From Hetaerina americana (Eukaryota > Arthropoda > Insecta > Odonata > Calopterygidae), in the NCBI GenBank assembly GCA_022747635.1, contig JAKTNV010000001.1, positions 34,814,351 through 34,878,350 on the forward strand: DNA of 64,000 nucleotides, written 5' to 3'. The notes under the pieces were generated by a model. It was not told where the DNA came from and did not search any database. It saw only the letters and a list, made by a program, of their open reading frames with translations. A program made the translations under genes and the position numbers. Shown here piece by piece: positions 47,331 through 57,324 of this stretch; within the stretch, counting starts at the first letter, position 1; each line of letters begins with the position of its first letter.

Positions 47331-47469
47331 GCAACTGAGATACGCCTTCAGCCAATCGTGGAAGCTCGTGCACCAGAAAATGAAGACAGCGATGAGGAAA
47401 AGAGAGAAAGTGAGCAACAGTCAATCAGAAATTATCCGAGCCTACTCGGACGAGGAAAATAATGGCCCT

Positions 47470-47605
47470 GTAACAACGCCCTGAGGACGATGACGGAGTT
47501 AGCCATCGAAACGTCGGTAGCTGAAACCCTGACCCGGTGGAAAACCCACGAAGGCTCCACCGCAATCTTGCCTCGAGAAAACACCAAATCTTACATACGA
47601 TCTTA
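47470..47605 (+). mobile_element. Older PLE copy, 3' terminal region with hammerhead
   Basis: Aligns with 46196-46325: a hammerhead core, then CTGACCCGGTGGAAAACC and an ACACCAAATCTTAC end like ACCAGATCTTAC of the younger copy. The core is CTGAGGA (47481-47487), stem II GATG/CATC (47489-47492 with 47504-47507), GAAAC (47508-47512) and GTC (47513-47515). The core is kept while the loop and stem I sequences have changed. Confidence 0.7.
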
Positions 47606-47609
47606 GGCA

Positions 47610-48220
47610 TGATCACATCAATTACATGGAGTATCGAGGTGGTTATGGCTGAGGAATGGTGGCCGCCTATGATGAAGAAACTGAGGCAACCGCGAGGTCT
47701 TGCTGAAAGCGAATCGCAAGGTCAGTCCACCAATAAATTTCACGCCTCAGTATGAAGTCGCGAGTTTCCTTACTCCGCCTCTCGGGGGACGGGACGGAAG
47801 GGATCGATTCGGCCATGCATATTCCGCTCACGTTGTCGCCCTGGAAAAAATTACAACACGCGGGAGAGGCGCGCGGGACGGGAGGAGGAGAGAAGGATGG
47901 AGACGAGGCATTAAAAAAAAAGCCCGGCGCATAAAAATTGTTTGTGTTGTGCACGTAATGACTTTGAGGCCCTTCGCCACGCGAGGCACGAGCGCCGAGG
48001 GAATAAAACTCGTCGTGCTCACCATCATATAAGAATCTCCTTTTTTTCTAACCTAAGCGTTTTAAAATTAAGGAGGGGGGTGTGCGCTAATGTTAACATA
48101 CCTCCAATATTGGCACGGAGAACTGGCTATCAAATAATGAATGACGGAGAGAAAAGTGCCAAAGTTAATATCACGATAAAATGTCAGAAATGACTAGAGC
48201 TTTATGCGAATTATTTTTTT
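47610..48220. other. Unannotated stretch with a GC-rich part (47740-48000)
   Basis: Overlapping open frames on both strands (47667-47954 minus, 47700-48032 plus) without recognised domains. Confidence 0.3.
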
Positions 48221-48226
48221 CACCAT

Positions 48227-48276
48227 ATAACTATGCGTCGCTTTTGCAGTGTCCGGAATAACGCTTGGTCAGCCCC
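48227..48276 (+). repeat. Dispersed repeat, copy 1
   Basis: About 49 bp starting TAACTATGCGTCG and ending GGTCAGCCCC, repeated with one mismatch at 54971-55020. Family unknown. Confidence 0.85.
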
Positions 48277-48279
48277 TCT

Positions 48280-49075
48280 GCAGAAAAACAATGACGCTAG
48301 CCTAAAACATGTGCGCTGGGAAAGGTACTATGCTATGCTTTCGGAAATATAGTCGGAGAGTCCTGTATGCACGGGATTTGGTATGCGAGGAATGATGGAA
48401 ACATCTGAAGTACATTACGGGATACTGGGATGGCAAACCGTCTGCCCTGATTAATTCTCTGCTATACGGTAATCCGTTCTGAATCGTCTCAGTAATAGAA
48501 TGAAATCGCTCGCACATTTACTTAAGGTAATGCTCACTTGAAAACGTATAGGGTTCAAGCAGTTGTCGTATTTCACTGGTGTAGAATGTCTCGTGATTTG
48601 GAACTGTCGTGCAACTTTCTCATAGATTATAAGGATCTTACATGATACCTGTCAATAATTTTAGATAGTACTTCATTTTGATAGTATGAATGCCAGCTAA
48701 ATTTCAATTCAAAAACGATAAGAATATCGTCGTGGCAGCGTTTCCGGATGATAAGAATTTATTTGATATGGTAATTGAGATTGTATTGTGAGTGCATTTC
48801 GATAGTAAATGATAGTAATTAAGTGTATTTCGTGATTGAATTAGAATCTAGTTAATTTGGTGCTAATATTTTGAATCCGCTATATTCTCCTCAGCCTACT
48901 TGAACTTTCATAGTCCATGTTTTTCTGTCTGCTGGTTCAAGTGGACTCCTTTATTATCCCCGGCTGGTTGCTGGGTACACTCGACCGCACTTCGGAGATT
49001 TTATATTCAATATTCTATGCATGTTATGTATTTTATCGGGGATGACTCATATTCTTAATTTATCGATGCAAGTAT
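48280..49075. other. Unannotated AT-rich stretch
   Basis: Nothing recognised. Confidence 0.4.
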
Positions 49076-49079
49076 TATT

Positions 49080-49850
49080 TCGTATTAACTCTTCTTCAGC
49101 TCATTAGCGTTCAATATCTTCTTTCCTTCATAATTTCCTGTTCTGATATTTTGCTTCTCGTAAATCATCTTTGACCGAACTTCCTCTGAATGTCCTTCCT
49201 TTCCATAGTTCGTTCACAATACAGTTCGGTGGATTATTTAGTCTAAAATGTGCCGTACATATTTTCCTCTGCATTCAACTCATTTGTCACTGTCTTCCAT
49301 AGGATTCTCTTTCCCTCAACTTTTCGAAGGATTTATTCATTAGTCATTCGGGCCGTCCATTTCATTTTCATCATTCTTCAGTCGGTCCCACTGATACATT
49401 TCCTCAGATCTCCTTCTCTCTGCTGCCATTATCGATTATATCTCATAGCCGTCGACTCCGTTAACACCGTGTGTAGCTTTTAATGAACCGTATCGTGATG
49501 TTCGTGCCGGAGCTCTTTGCATTTTGCAGTCGTATATTCTGGTAGATAAATCATCAATCTTCGCTCGCATTATTCTGAATGCTCTGACTCTCTCCCTGGC
49601 ACTTTTTTTCTTATTCTGATATCCTGATCCTAATTGGAAATAGTCTTTCACTTCCTCAAAAGTGTCCTTCCGTAATTGTATTTGAAAATCATCCCTTTGC
49701 ATTACACCCATCGTATAGTTCTCTTGCCATATCTCCTTTATTTTCTTCAAGTTTCACTATTTCATCCGAGAGCTTCTTTCTCATCGTATACCGCCTTTAA
49801 ACCTAATTTTTTTCATTTACTGACCTAGCTAACCACAGATGTTAACGTTC
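49080..49850 (-). pseudogene. Possible decayed retroelement, antisense
   Basis: Pyrimidine-rich on the plus strand. The 104-codon minus frame 49436-49750 (with KKSARERVRAFRIMRAKIDDL) has the lysine/arginine-rich helical look of the linker between LINE endonuclease and RT. No defining motif was found, so this is a compositional guess. Confidence 0.22.
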
Positions 49851-49854
49851 ATGG

Positions 49855-50295
49855 CCGAGAATAAGCATCCATTACTTATTCATTCCAATCTTTCCATCGA
49901 TTCTTGTTCCACCGCGTTTGATTAGCCCTTCTTTTCCTTCGATATATGTTCCCTAAGATTTCCTTGGCGCAATGAAAAAGGGATTCATCAGAGAGTTGGG
50001 GGGGGGGGGTAACGGGTAATACTTCTTGGCATGTCTGCACGGGGGCCAAATTACCACAGAAAACTGAGATACGTTTAAGCACTCCACAAGTTTTAAATAG
50101 TCACCGCGATCGTCGAGGCAGAATAGTTTAATTAGAATTCATCCGTTCAGCAAGGCAGAACTTTTATTTGTAAGTTGAAAATGGACTGTAAAAAAATTTA
50201 TTGGAAATAAAAATGCATGATAAAACATTACATTTATTGCATGAAATTATTTGTCTCAGTGTTTGCTTGGGTTCTGTATGTAATTATGATTATCA
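49855..50295. other. Unannotated stretch
   Basis: A G-run at about 50000-50009; otherwise nothing recognised. Confidence 0.35.
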
Positions 50296-50297
50296 TT

Positions 50298-50600
50298 GGT
50301 ACCCTAACATTTGAGATAAATTTTGGATGGATACCGTTAGATATTTTTTCTCTCCTACCAAAAACCCAAGCCGCCAACTAGAACTACAATAAACCCTTTT
50401 TTAATTCCGCACACTTCCTTTCTCCCTTCGTTCCGTTAAAAATGCCCATCCTATCCCCACCCCATCCGCGTTTATCGTTCTCCCTTCAGTCCTCAACAAC
50501 CCGTCGTAATTCAAAATGCTCCACGCCCACCTGTCCTGCCTCCCTTGGATTTTTGCCAATAATTCTCCCTCTTCTCTCACGACGGCAAGCACTTCATCGT
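50298..50600 (-). pseudogene. RTE-like LINE 3' end, antisense copy
   Basis: It begins with the reversed 3' UTR (TTTTGGATGG shared near 50320) and runs through the MLDGM block to the region encoding LLGAIL-RQ (about 50550-50570). The minus frame 50401-50592 is the remaining open part. 5'-truncated. Confidence 0.65.
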
Positions 50601-50604
50601 TTGA

Positions 50605-51685
50605 TTTTTTTGATAATATTAATTTAAATATTTACCTTAAGAACTAGCTCTATTGTAATGAATAAAATATTTTGAAAATATTATATCATATATTAATCGA
50701 CCGTTCAGTTTCCTCATACAGTGTTAGGACTCCAATAAACAATTACAGCCTCCAATTCTTAAAATTGTCTCACTGAGTATTTGCGTAAACGTTTCTGAAT
50801 CTATGAGGACTACTCGTGACGTAAATGAAGAAACTCTGATTCAGCCAATCCAGATTTTTCCTTGGATTGCGTTTTTGCTACCTTTTAAAAAATTAAAGTT
50901 GATTCCCGCTTGGTCGGTAATATTAAATTAAAATCACTACGCGGTGAATAAGGTTCAATTTTGTTTTAAAATTTGTAAGTATTATCGCGACGCAATATGA
51001 ATATCTTTCCCTGTATAAGACCGATGTGTAAATTAGTGTACTCCAGGAGAGGTATTTATTTCATGGGGTGCGTCTTTGCGTTGTGAAACTTGAGAATTCT
51101 TCGTAGAATTTTGCTGAAATTCATTACTAAACTCTTCTCAATCCAAAAGTGTATCAATGTCGAGGAAACCTTTTGTCAATTACATACCCCAGTAACTTCA
51201 CAGATTAATCAAAATTTTTATTTTTTTCGAACTGGGTATCAAATTCTCGTAGGAAGCTGAGCCGAAAACCGAGGAAAGTTTTAAAATTTATATTTCGCGT
51301 AGTTTTTCCGTCTTCCTTTTGGCCATCATTAAAGTGGCGGCATGCAACCTCATACCTGGGTTTCCCACTTTTGCCTCCCTTTTCCTGCTCACCTCGCTTG
51401 CCGTTTCTTATGCCGTAACACGTCACCCGTTTCGAATTCAACTTTTTTGTTCTAACTTCACTTCCTCAGAATCCTCGAGGGATTGAACTCCGCTGGTCGT
51501 TTGCGAAATCGCACGATAATGAGACACAGTATTTTGTTCGTCCGCTCTTAATGAGGTACCGAGAAAAAGGGACAAGGAAAACGCTAGGCCGAATTATAAT
51601 CCTCGGGAGGATTAAGAGAGTGAGAGACCGATCCACCTCCACGCCATCCACACTGCAATATATCGCTCTTAATACTATATTTACT
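50605..51685. other. Unannotated AT-rich stretch
   Basis: No recognisable gene; minus frames 51205-51441 and 51466-51651 lack motifs. Confidence 0.35.
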
Positions 51686-51746
51686 TAAGTATATATATAT
51701 ACATATACATATACATACATACAACTATATAACGACGCATAGTTAA

Positions 51747-51749
<3 letters not shown>

Positions 51750-51829
<80 letters not shown>
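51750..51829. repeat. (TA)n microsatellite, about 80 bp
   Basis: Pure TA tract immediately upstream of the RTE-like LINE; preceded by interrupted TA/CATA sequence from about 51690. Confidence 0.97.
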
Positions 51830-51832
<3 letters not shown>

Positions 51833-51876
51833 GAAGGCAACGGGAAACCACCTCAATTATCATTCCCAAGAGCAAT

Positions 51877-53370
51877 GTGATGGACAATAGAGATATTTTG
51901 AGTCCTGGCAACCACGGGGCTCGGCCCAATCGGCCGTGTGTCGTGCCCGGCAGCGGGGGAGGCAAGGCTTCCGCGGTCGTCATCCCGCGAAACCCTTGCA
52001 AGGGAAAACCAGCAGCAGCAGGACAGAAGACGCTGGAGAAGAAGACCAAATTAGTTAGAATAGGAACGTGGAATGTTAGGACAATGATGAGGACAGGGAA
52101 ATTGGAGAATGTTAACCGAGAGATGGAAAGGGGAAATATAGATATTTTAGGTCTATGCGAGGTGAGATAGAAAGATAGCGGGGATTACTGGAGTGATAAG
52201 TATAGAATAATATACAGCGGTGGGGACGAGAGCCAACGAGGGGTTGCCATAGTATTAAATGAAGAGGTAGGAAGAAGCGTAGTCAACATAGAACAGGTAA
52301 CGGATAGAATACTACTAGTGGAGATAAAAGCAGAACCGACGAACTTAGTTATTATTCAGGTATACATGCCACCGAGCAACCATAAGGAAGAAGAGGTCGA
52401 TAGGATATACGATCAGTTAGAGGACATGATCGCGTTTGTTCCTGCAGGGAAACATTTGATAGTGATGGGGGATTGGAATTCGACGGTAGGCGAAGGAAGA
52501 GATGGTGATGAGGTGGGGGACTACGGTTTAGGCACGAGGAATGACCGCGGGGAGAAAGCAGTTGAGTTCTGCAGGAGACAGGGGTTAGTCATCACCAACA
52601 CTTGGTTTAGACACCACAAAAGACGCAGGTATACATGGAAAATGCCAGGTGACTCAGGAAGATATCAGCTAGATTATATCCTGGTTAGACACAGGTTTAG
52701 GAACAGTGTGATAAATTCACACAGCTTCCCGGGAGCGGATGCGGACTCAGACCACAATTTAGTTGTTATGAAATGTAGCGTACGTTTCAAAAAGATAAGG
52801 CAGGGGCGGCGAGTTAGAAAATGGAATGTAGAAGCATTAAATGGGTTGAAAAGGAAGAAATACAAACAGGCGGTAGAGAAAATCATGGAGGATGGTAAAG
52901 GGCTTAGTACTATCGAAGGAAAATGGGAAATGATCAAGGAAGGGTTGTCTAAAGCCGCAAAAGACACTATTGGAACCGTTAACGCTAAAAGGACTAGGAA
53001 ACCATGGATCACGGATGAGATGATTACAAAGACGGATGAGCGGCGAAAATGGAAGAATATAAATACAGAATTAGGCAAAATGGAGTATAAAGAATTGAAC
53101 AATAAATTGAGGCGGGCAACAAATAAAGCAAAAGAAGCATGGTGGAAGACGCAGTGCGAGGATATGGAAAGTCTGCAGAGGAAGGGTGAAATCGGTGCGC
53201 TGTACAGCAAAGTTAAATCGTTATCGGGAAGTAAGAAAGGAAGAGCTATGCTAACAGTTAGAGATAAGGCGGGTAAGGTAATAGTTGACGATGGAAAGAT
53301 CCAAGAGAGATGGAAGGAGTATATAGAAGAACTGTATACAGTACTAAAGAACTCAGACCAACAAAGTTAG
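51877..53370 (+). pseudogene. LINE APE endonuclease and linker (one nonsense codon)
   Basis: All in one frame from 51877 to 53370 except for a TAG at 52168-52170, where the family expects Trp after CEVR. The endonuclease motifs are present: GTWNVRT (substrate/metal binding), ILGLCEVR (metal-binding Glu), IQVYMPPS (catalytic Tyr region), MGDWNSTVG (Asp/Asn), and SDHNLV (catalytic His). After about codon 310 comes the basic linker (KARKPWITDEM-like, then RATNKAKEAWW). This nuclease nicks target DNA to prime reverse transcription. Parts on both sides of the stop are open (294 and 1053 bases). Confidence 0.85.
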
Positions 53371-54857
53371 ACATTGAAAAAGAAAATGACGTAGAGGAAG
53401 ACAACTTAGGTCCAGGCATACTAGAAAATGAGATAGAAAGGGCATTAAGGGAGATGAAACTAAAGAAGGCCGTGAGGCTTGATAACATTCCCGTGGAACT
53501 TTTAAAATGCTTAGGAAAGTGTGGGAGGAAGAGGCTATATGGGCTGATCCGTAGTATTTATGAGGAGGGAATCTGGCTGGAAGACTTTGTGAGATCAGTT
53601 TTAGTTCCTAATCCGAAAAAGGTAAAGGCCAGGTCATGTGAGGACTACAGGACAATTAGTTTGATATCCCACGCAGCTAAAGTTGTTCTCAGGATCTTAA
53701 ACAAAAGGATAGAGAGTAAGGCAAATGATTACTTAGGGGATGATCAGTTTGGGTTTAGGAAGGGGAGAGGGACGCGTGATGCCATAGCAGTAATGAGATT
53801 ATTAATCGAGAGGAATATAGAACACAACCAGGAGGTATTTGCTTGTTTCGTAGATTTCGAAAAAGCGTTTGATAGAGTGAATTGGGAAAAACTAATGAGT
53901 ATGTTGCAGAAAATAGGAATAGATTGGAGGGAAAGGAGGCTAATCCGCAACCTGTACATGTCTCAGACTGCTCAGGTGCGGGTGGGAAACGGGGAGTCAG
54001 GATGGGCAGTGTTAGGAAGGGGTGTAAGGCAGGGTTGCCCATTATCACCGTTGCTGTTCAACCTGTATGCAGAGGAAATGATCAAAGAGGCATGGGAAGA
54101 ACTGGAGGTAGGAATGAAAGTGGGCGGGGAATTCGTAAAATCAGTTAGGTTTGCTGATGACCAAGCTTTAGTTTGTCAGTCAGCCAAGGGGCTGCAAGCA
54201 TTGCTGAGTGAATTGGAAATTCAGTGCGACAGGTATGGGATGAGAATCAATATTAATAAAACAAAGGTTATGCGATTTTTTAGAAAGAAAAAGGCAAAGC
54301 TTAACATTAAAATGGGAGGGCAAAAACTAGAGCAGGTAGAACAGTTTACGTATCTCGGTAGTGTTTTGGACCAACACGGTCAAAGTAGTAGGGACGTAAG
54401 GAGAAGAATTGCGCTAGGCAAAGAGGCTTTCACAAGGAGGAGGGAGTTGATGACGGGGACTTTGAGTAAGGATGTTAAGAAAAGACTCATAAAAACTTTG
54501 TTATGGAGCGTAGCTATGTACGGTGCGGAAACGTGGTCATTGAAGCAGGAGGATAGACGTAGATTGGAGGCTTTTGAAATGTGGGTGTGGAGAAGAATGG
54601 AGAAGGTGAAATGGACAGAGAAGAAAACAAATGAGGAAGTACTTGGTATGGTGGGCGAAGAGAGGGGTTTGTTGGGAGCAATCCTATGGAGGCAGGAAAA
54701 GTGGATGAAGGGGGTATTGACCGGCAGTGGGATGTTGAAGACTGTGATAGAGGGTAGAATGTTGGGCAAAAGAGGAAAGGGAAGGAACAGGATAGGGATG
54801 TTGGACGGGATGAAGGGAGGAAGAAAGTACTCAGGGATGGAGTGGGACCTGATATAG
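53310..54857 (+). CDS. LINE reverse transcriptase (RTE-like)
   Basis: 515-codon open frame, shifted relative to the endonuclease by an indel near 53340. RT blocks: VLVPNPKKVKARSCEDYR (motif 0/1, about residues 95-112), DDQFGFRKGRGTRDAI, FVDFEKAFDRV (motif A, about 180), GVRQGCPLSPLLFNLY (motif B), and RFADDQALV (catalytic FADD, about 280). The C-terminal part AMYGAETWSLKQEDRRRLEA...WRRM and the GMLDGM end are typical of BovB/RTE elements. LKKAVRLDNIP has Arg where Gly is usual. No internal stop. The first about 20 codons are an out-of-frame reading of the linker, so the true protein is the downstream half of a single polyprotein. Confidence 0.88.
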   Translation: MEGVYRRTVYSTKELRPTKLDIEKENDVEEDNLGPGILENEIERALREMKLKKAVRLDNIPVELLKCLGKCGRKRLYGLIRSIYEEGIWLEDFVRSVLVPNPKKVKARSCEDYRTISLISHAAKVVLRILNKRIESKANDYLGDDQFGFRKGRGTRDAIAVMRLLIERNIEHNQEVFACFVDFEKAFDRVNWEKLMSMLQKIGIDWRERRLIRNLYMSQTAQVRVGNGESGWAVLGRGVRQGCPLSPLLFNLYAEEMIKEAWEELEVGMKVGGEFVKSVRFADDQALVCQSAKGLQALLSELEIQCDRYGMRININKTKVMRFFRKKKAKLNIKMGGQKLEQVEQFTYLGSVLDQHGQSSRDVRRRIALGKEAFTRRRELMTGTLSKDVKKRLIKTLLWSVAMYGAETWSLKQEDRRRLEAFEMWVWRRMEKVKWTEKKTNEEVLGMVGEERGLLGAILWRQEKWMKGVLTGSGMLKTVIEGRMLGKRGKGRNRIGMLDGMKGGRKYSGMEWDLI

Positions 54858-54957
54858 AGTAGGATGATGGATTTTTTGTTTTGTTAGGAGTAATAAAATA
54901 TTTGTTTGGTAGTTGTCCATCCAAAAACCTACCTTAATCGGTAGAATACCTTAAAAA

Positions 54958-54973
54958 AATATATATATATATA
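54958..54973. repeat. Short (TA)n at the LINE 3' end
   Basis: Alternating TA after the A-rich LINE terminus; likely the other side of the (TA)n target. Confidence 0.8.
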
Positions 54974-55020
54974 ACTATGCGTCGCTTTTGCAGTATCCGG
55001 AATAACGCTTGGTCAGCCCC
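54971..55020 (+). repeat. Dispersed repeat, copy 2
   Basis: Matches 48227-48276 with one mismatch. Its first 13 bases, TAACTATGCGTCG, are found inverted at 51733-51745 on the other side of the LINE and (TA)n, suggesting the LINE landed in the TA centre of a palindromic repeat. Confidence 0.85.
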
Positions 55021-55200
55021 TTTTGGAAAAAACATACTATATACTATAGCCCCTTTGGAAAAAACAAACTATATACTATATAACTTATGTCAGAGTGCAC
55101 TGGATGTGAATAATAAGGTATATGAATAAAAAGAGACGTTTCAGGCGTGATATGGTGGAATATTATGATTAATTAAAAATAGCAATTTTCCACAAAAATA

Positions 55201-55254
55201 AAATTTAATGCGACCGGTTTCAATGTTACTACATCATCATCAGGTGATAGTTAA
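55201..55254 (-). ncRNA. Hammerhead-ribozyme-like motif (left arm)
   Basis: Exact mirror of the right arm: on the minus strand CTGATGA (55243-55237), GAAAC (55221-55217), GTC (55214-55212). Complete core. In a single transcript across the element the two arms would pair with each other instead of folding separately. Confidence 0.75.
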
Positions 55255-55446
55255 ACCTCAGAGTCCAGTATATATATGATTAAAGGCAAGTAAGGGGAGG
55301 GTGGAGGAAAAGAGGGGAAGAGGGGGGAAGGTGGAAGGCAGAATGGGTGACTATGTGAGTGGGGGGGGGAAGAGGGTTGGGGAAGACAAGGTGCAAAGAC
55401 CCTAGGAGTCCGGAGAGCGCGTCGTGGCCGAATGGAAGGGGGTGTC

Positions 55447-55500
55447 TTAACTATCACCTGATGATGATGTAGTAACATTGAAACCGGTCGCATTAAATTT
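55447..55500 (+). ncRNA. Hammerhead-ribozyme-like motif (right arm)
   Basis: CTGATGA (55458-55464), one unpaired T, stem II GATGT/ACATT (55466-55470 with 55475-55479, loop AGTA), GAAAC (55480-55484), stem III palindrome ACCGGT (55483-55488) and C55489, giving the favoured GUC cleavage triplet. A short stem I is possible through C/G next to the core and TTAA/TTAA (55447-55450 with 55493-55496). All core positions agree with the consensus. Confidence 0.75.
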
Positions 55501-55539
55501 TATTTTTGTGGAAAATTGCTATTTTTAATTAAAGGTATA

Positions 55540-55695
55540 TGAAGTTAGCACTAGCGAACAAAGATAAAAACACAGAAACGCACAAAAAAGAAAAGAAACT
55601 CACTAGTTTTCGAATTTTAGGTGCTACAAGCCACCTTTCTCAAGGAAGAGGAGGAGGAAGGAACTCTTCCTTCATAATTCCTTCATTCTCTTCCC
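55540..55695. other. Unannotated flank
   Basis: Purine-rich sequence before the next (TA)n. The 122-codon plus frame 55539-55907 translates through (TA)n and is not a gene. Confidence 0.35.
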
Positions 55696-55697
55696 TT

Positions 55698-55699
<2 letters not shown>

Positions 55700-55743
<44 letters not shown>
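55700..55743. repeat. (TA)n microsatellite, about 44 bp
   Basis: Pure TA tract. Confidence 0.95.
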
Positions 55744-55747
<4 letters not shown>

Positions 55748-55749
55748 AG

Positions 55750-56760
55750 AGCTTATTTTTAATCGAGGTCAGACTCCTAGGGGTTCCATTACCCCTCAGC
55801 ACCCGATTGAATGTGGACATTCGAAACGCGATCCCCAAAAAGCGTACTCTCACCCGAAAAAACGATTTACGGGCAAGGGACGAAGATTAAGGTTCCGAGA
55901 AAAGTGAATCCGCCTTTAAATGGGAATGGCAGAGGAGGAGGAGGAAAATAAAAATGTAAAATTTGATGGATGAGAAACACTTTATTTTCACTGGGATTTC
56001 AGTCTCCGAAGTATAAAGTATCACAAATTAGGACGCTAAATGTCACGATTCCGATTACATACTTCATCCGCAGCAAACAATTTTAAAACATCGAGGATGG
56101 ATGACTGCATAATATAATTAAATACTCGTGTCTACGTCATCGTTTAATTGAAACACTCGCGGTTCAGCGATAGTGAAAAAATGTCCTCGGAGTTCACAAA
56201 TGTTTATTTTCGCTGCGGCAGATTTCATCGGGGAGTAACATTTACAAGTTTTGTAGAGTTTTAATTGTCCACTTTGATTTTTCCGTCTACAAGGGTAACT
56301 AGGCTTCTTGGCATGATCGGCTTATTGCGGGATAGACTTGAGCATAATTTCTAGACTTCATGTTGAAGCATTCGTTCGGAGACGACTCAAATTCTTAAGT
56401 TGTCAATGACCACTTAAGAATGATGACTCTTCTTCGGGGCGTAAATATTACATTCGGACGAAGTCTCCAGGAGGGTGAAGAAACGTTGGAAAAATACTAA
56501 TCCTGATGGATGAAGGATCATAGCTATCTATAATATTTCGTTATCCCTGGAAATCTGTTACCCAGGATACAGGAATGATGAAATAGTCAGAACACAGATG
56601 GGAAAATGTATATATTTTGCACATTTTTGCTCGCGTAACATTGTGCAAACACGCGAACACTCATGCTGAGCAGTCAGGAAGCCGAGTGATCTCCAGTGAA
56701 AAGAATGCTGAGGATGTTAGATTTACCTGGCAAGGAGTTCTTAAGTTCCGCTGATCCTGC
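55750..56760. other. Mostly featureless stretch
   Basis: No recognisable gene. Contains the hairpin listed separately at 56391-56421. Confidence 0.35.
56391..56421. repeat. Perfect 10-bp hairpin
   Basis: ATTCTTAAGT and ACTTAAGAAT separated by 11 bases. No flanking signal explains it. Confidence 0.8.
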
Positions 56761-56764
56761 AACT

Positions 56765-57320
56765 CGAAATGACTTCAGGAGAGTGAGCGAATTGGGGGGT
56801 GGCAAGGAAAGGGGTGGGAGGTGAATGACGAAAGGGAAAAGGGGTGTGGGAGGACAAAGGCTTGAGGACAAAGGCTGAATCTGGAAGAAACGTTCTCAAT
56901 CAACCTAACTTTCTACCTCCTTTCCCTCATCTCCGTACCCCTTCGAAGGGAGGGAGAAGACGTTTTGAGATGCGGGAGAGAGTTCCCTTGGGTAAATGGG
57001 AAAGACAGGTCGGGGAATGGCCGAGAGGGAGGGTCAGGGTCGTGGGGGAAAGCCTTATGGGGAGGGAAAGGGGATAGGAAACCCTTAGACGGATCTGCGA
57101 ATGGAGTGGGGGAAGGGGACGTGGCGGGAGACAAACGTCGGGAGGCGAAGGATGGATCGCCGGGGAATTGGTTTCAGGGCGGCGGGGGAAGGAAGCATGG
57201 GGGCTAATCGGGACCGGGATTGTGTTAAAGCCAGGGTGAGAGATAGCGAGGGGTGAGGGAGATAAAGGAGGACGGAGTGCATTAGATGGGTGGGAAAACG
57301 TATAGCCAGGCGGCATTCTG
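56765..57320. other. G-rich, purine-rich block
   Basis: Many GGG runs on the plus strand between 56795 and 57250. Open frames on both strands (56927-57316 minus, 57085-57423 minus, 56965-57207 plus) are low-complexity shadows. Possible G-quadruplex-forming island. Confidence 0.3.
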
Positions 57321-57324
57321 TGGG

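Larger units (their letters stand above)
51830..54957 (+). mobile_element. RTE-like (BovB-type) LINE, near full length
   Basis: Starts directly after (TA)n with GAGGAAGGCAACGGGAAACC, a head shared by many arthropod LINEs of this group. It carries an APE-type endonuclease, then an RT, then a 3' UTR with AATAAA (about 54891) and a tail containing ACCTACC-N6-GGTAGA, ending in A-rich sequence and (TA)n at 54958-54973. About 3.1 kb, as expected for RTE. Two disabling changes: an in-frame nonsense codon (52168-52170) and a frameshift near 53340. It is the best reference for at least five truncated copies in the window. Confidence 0.85.
55169..55532. mobile_element. Short element with inverted hammerhead arms
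   Basis: Two arms of 86 bp (55169-55254 and 55447-55532) are perfect inverted copies by eye. Each contains a complete hammerhead core whose tail faces outward. The 192-base spacer is GA-rich and includes GTCGTGGCCGAATGG (55421-55435), similar to a tRNA-Ser A-box region. No protein-coding capacity. Perfect arm identity implies recent origin, gene conversion, or formation by self-priming. The outer boundary may extend beyond the arms. Confidence 0.8.

Noticed and set aside
51681..52049. 122-codon minus frame running through (TA)n
   Set aside because: Antisense reading of the microsatellite and LINE 5' region; not a gene.
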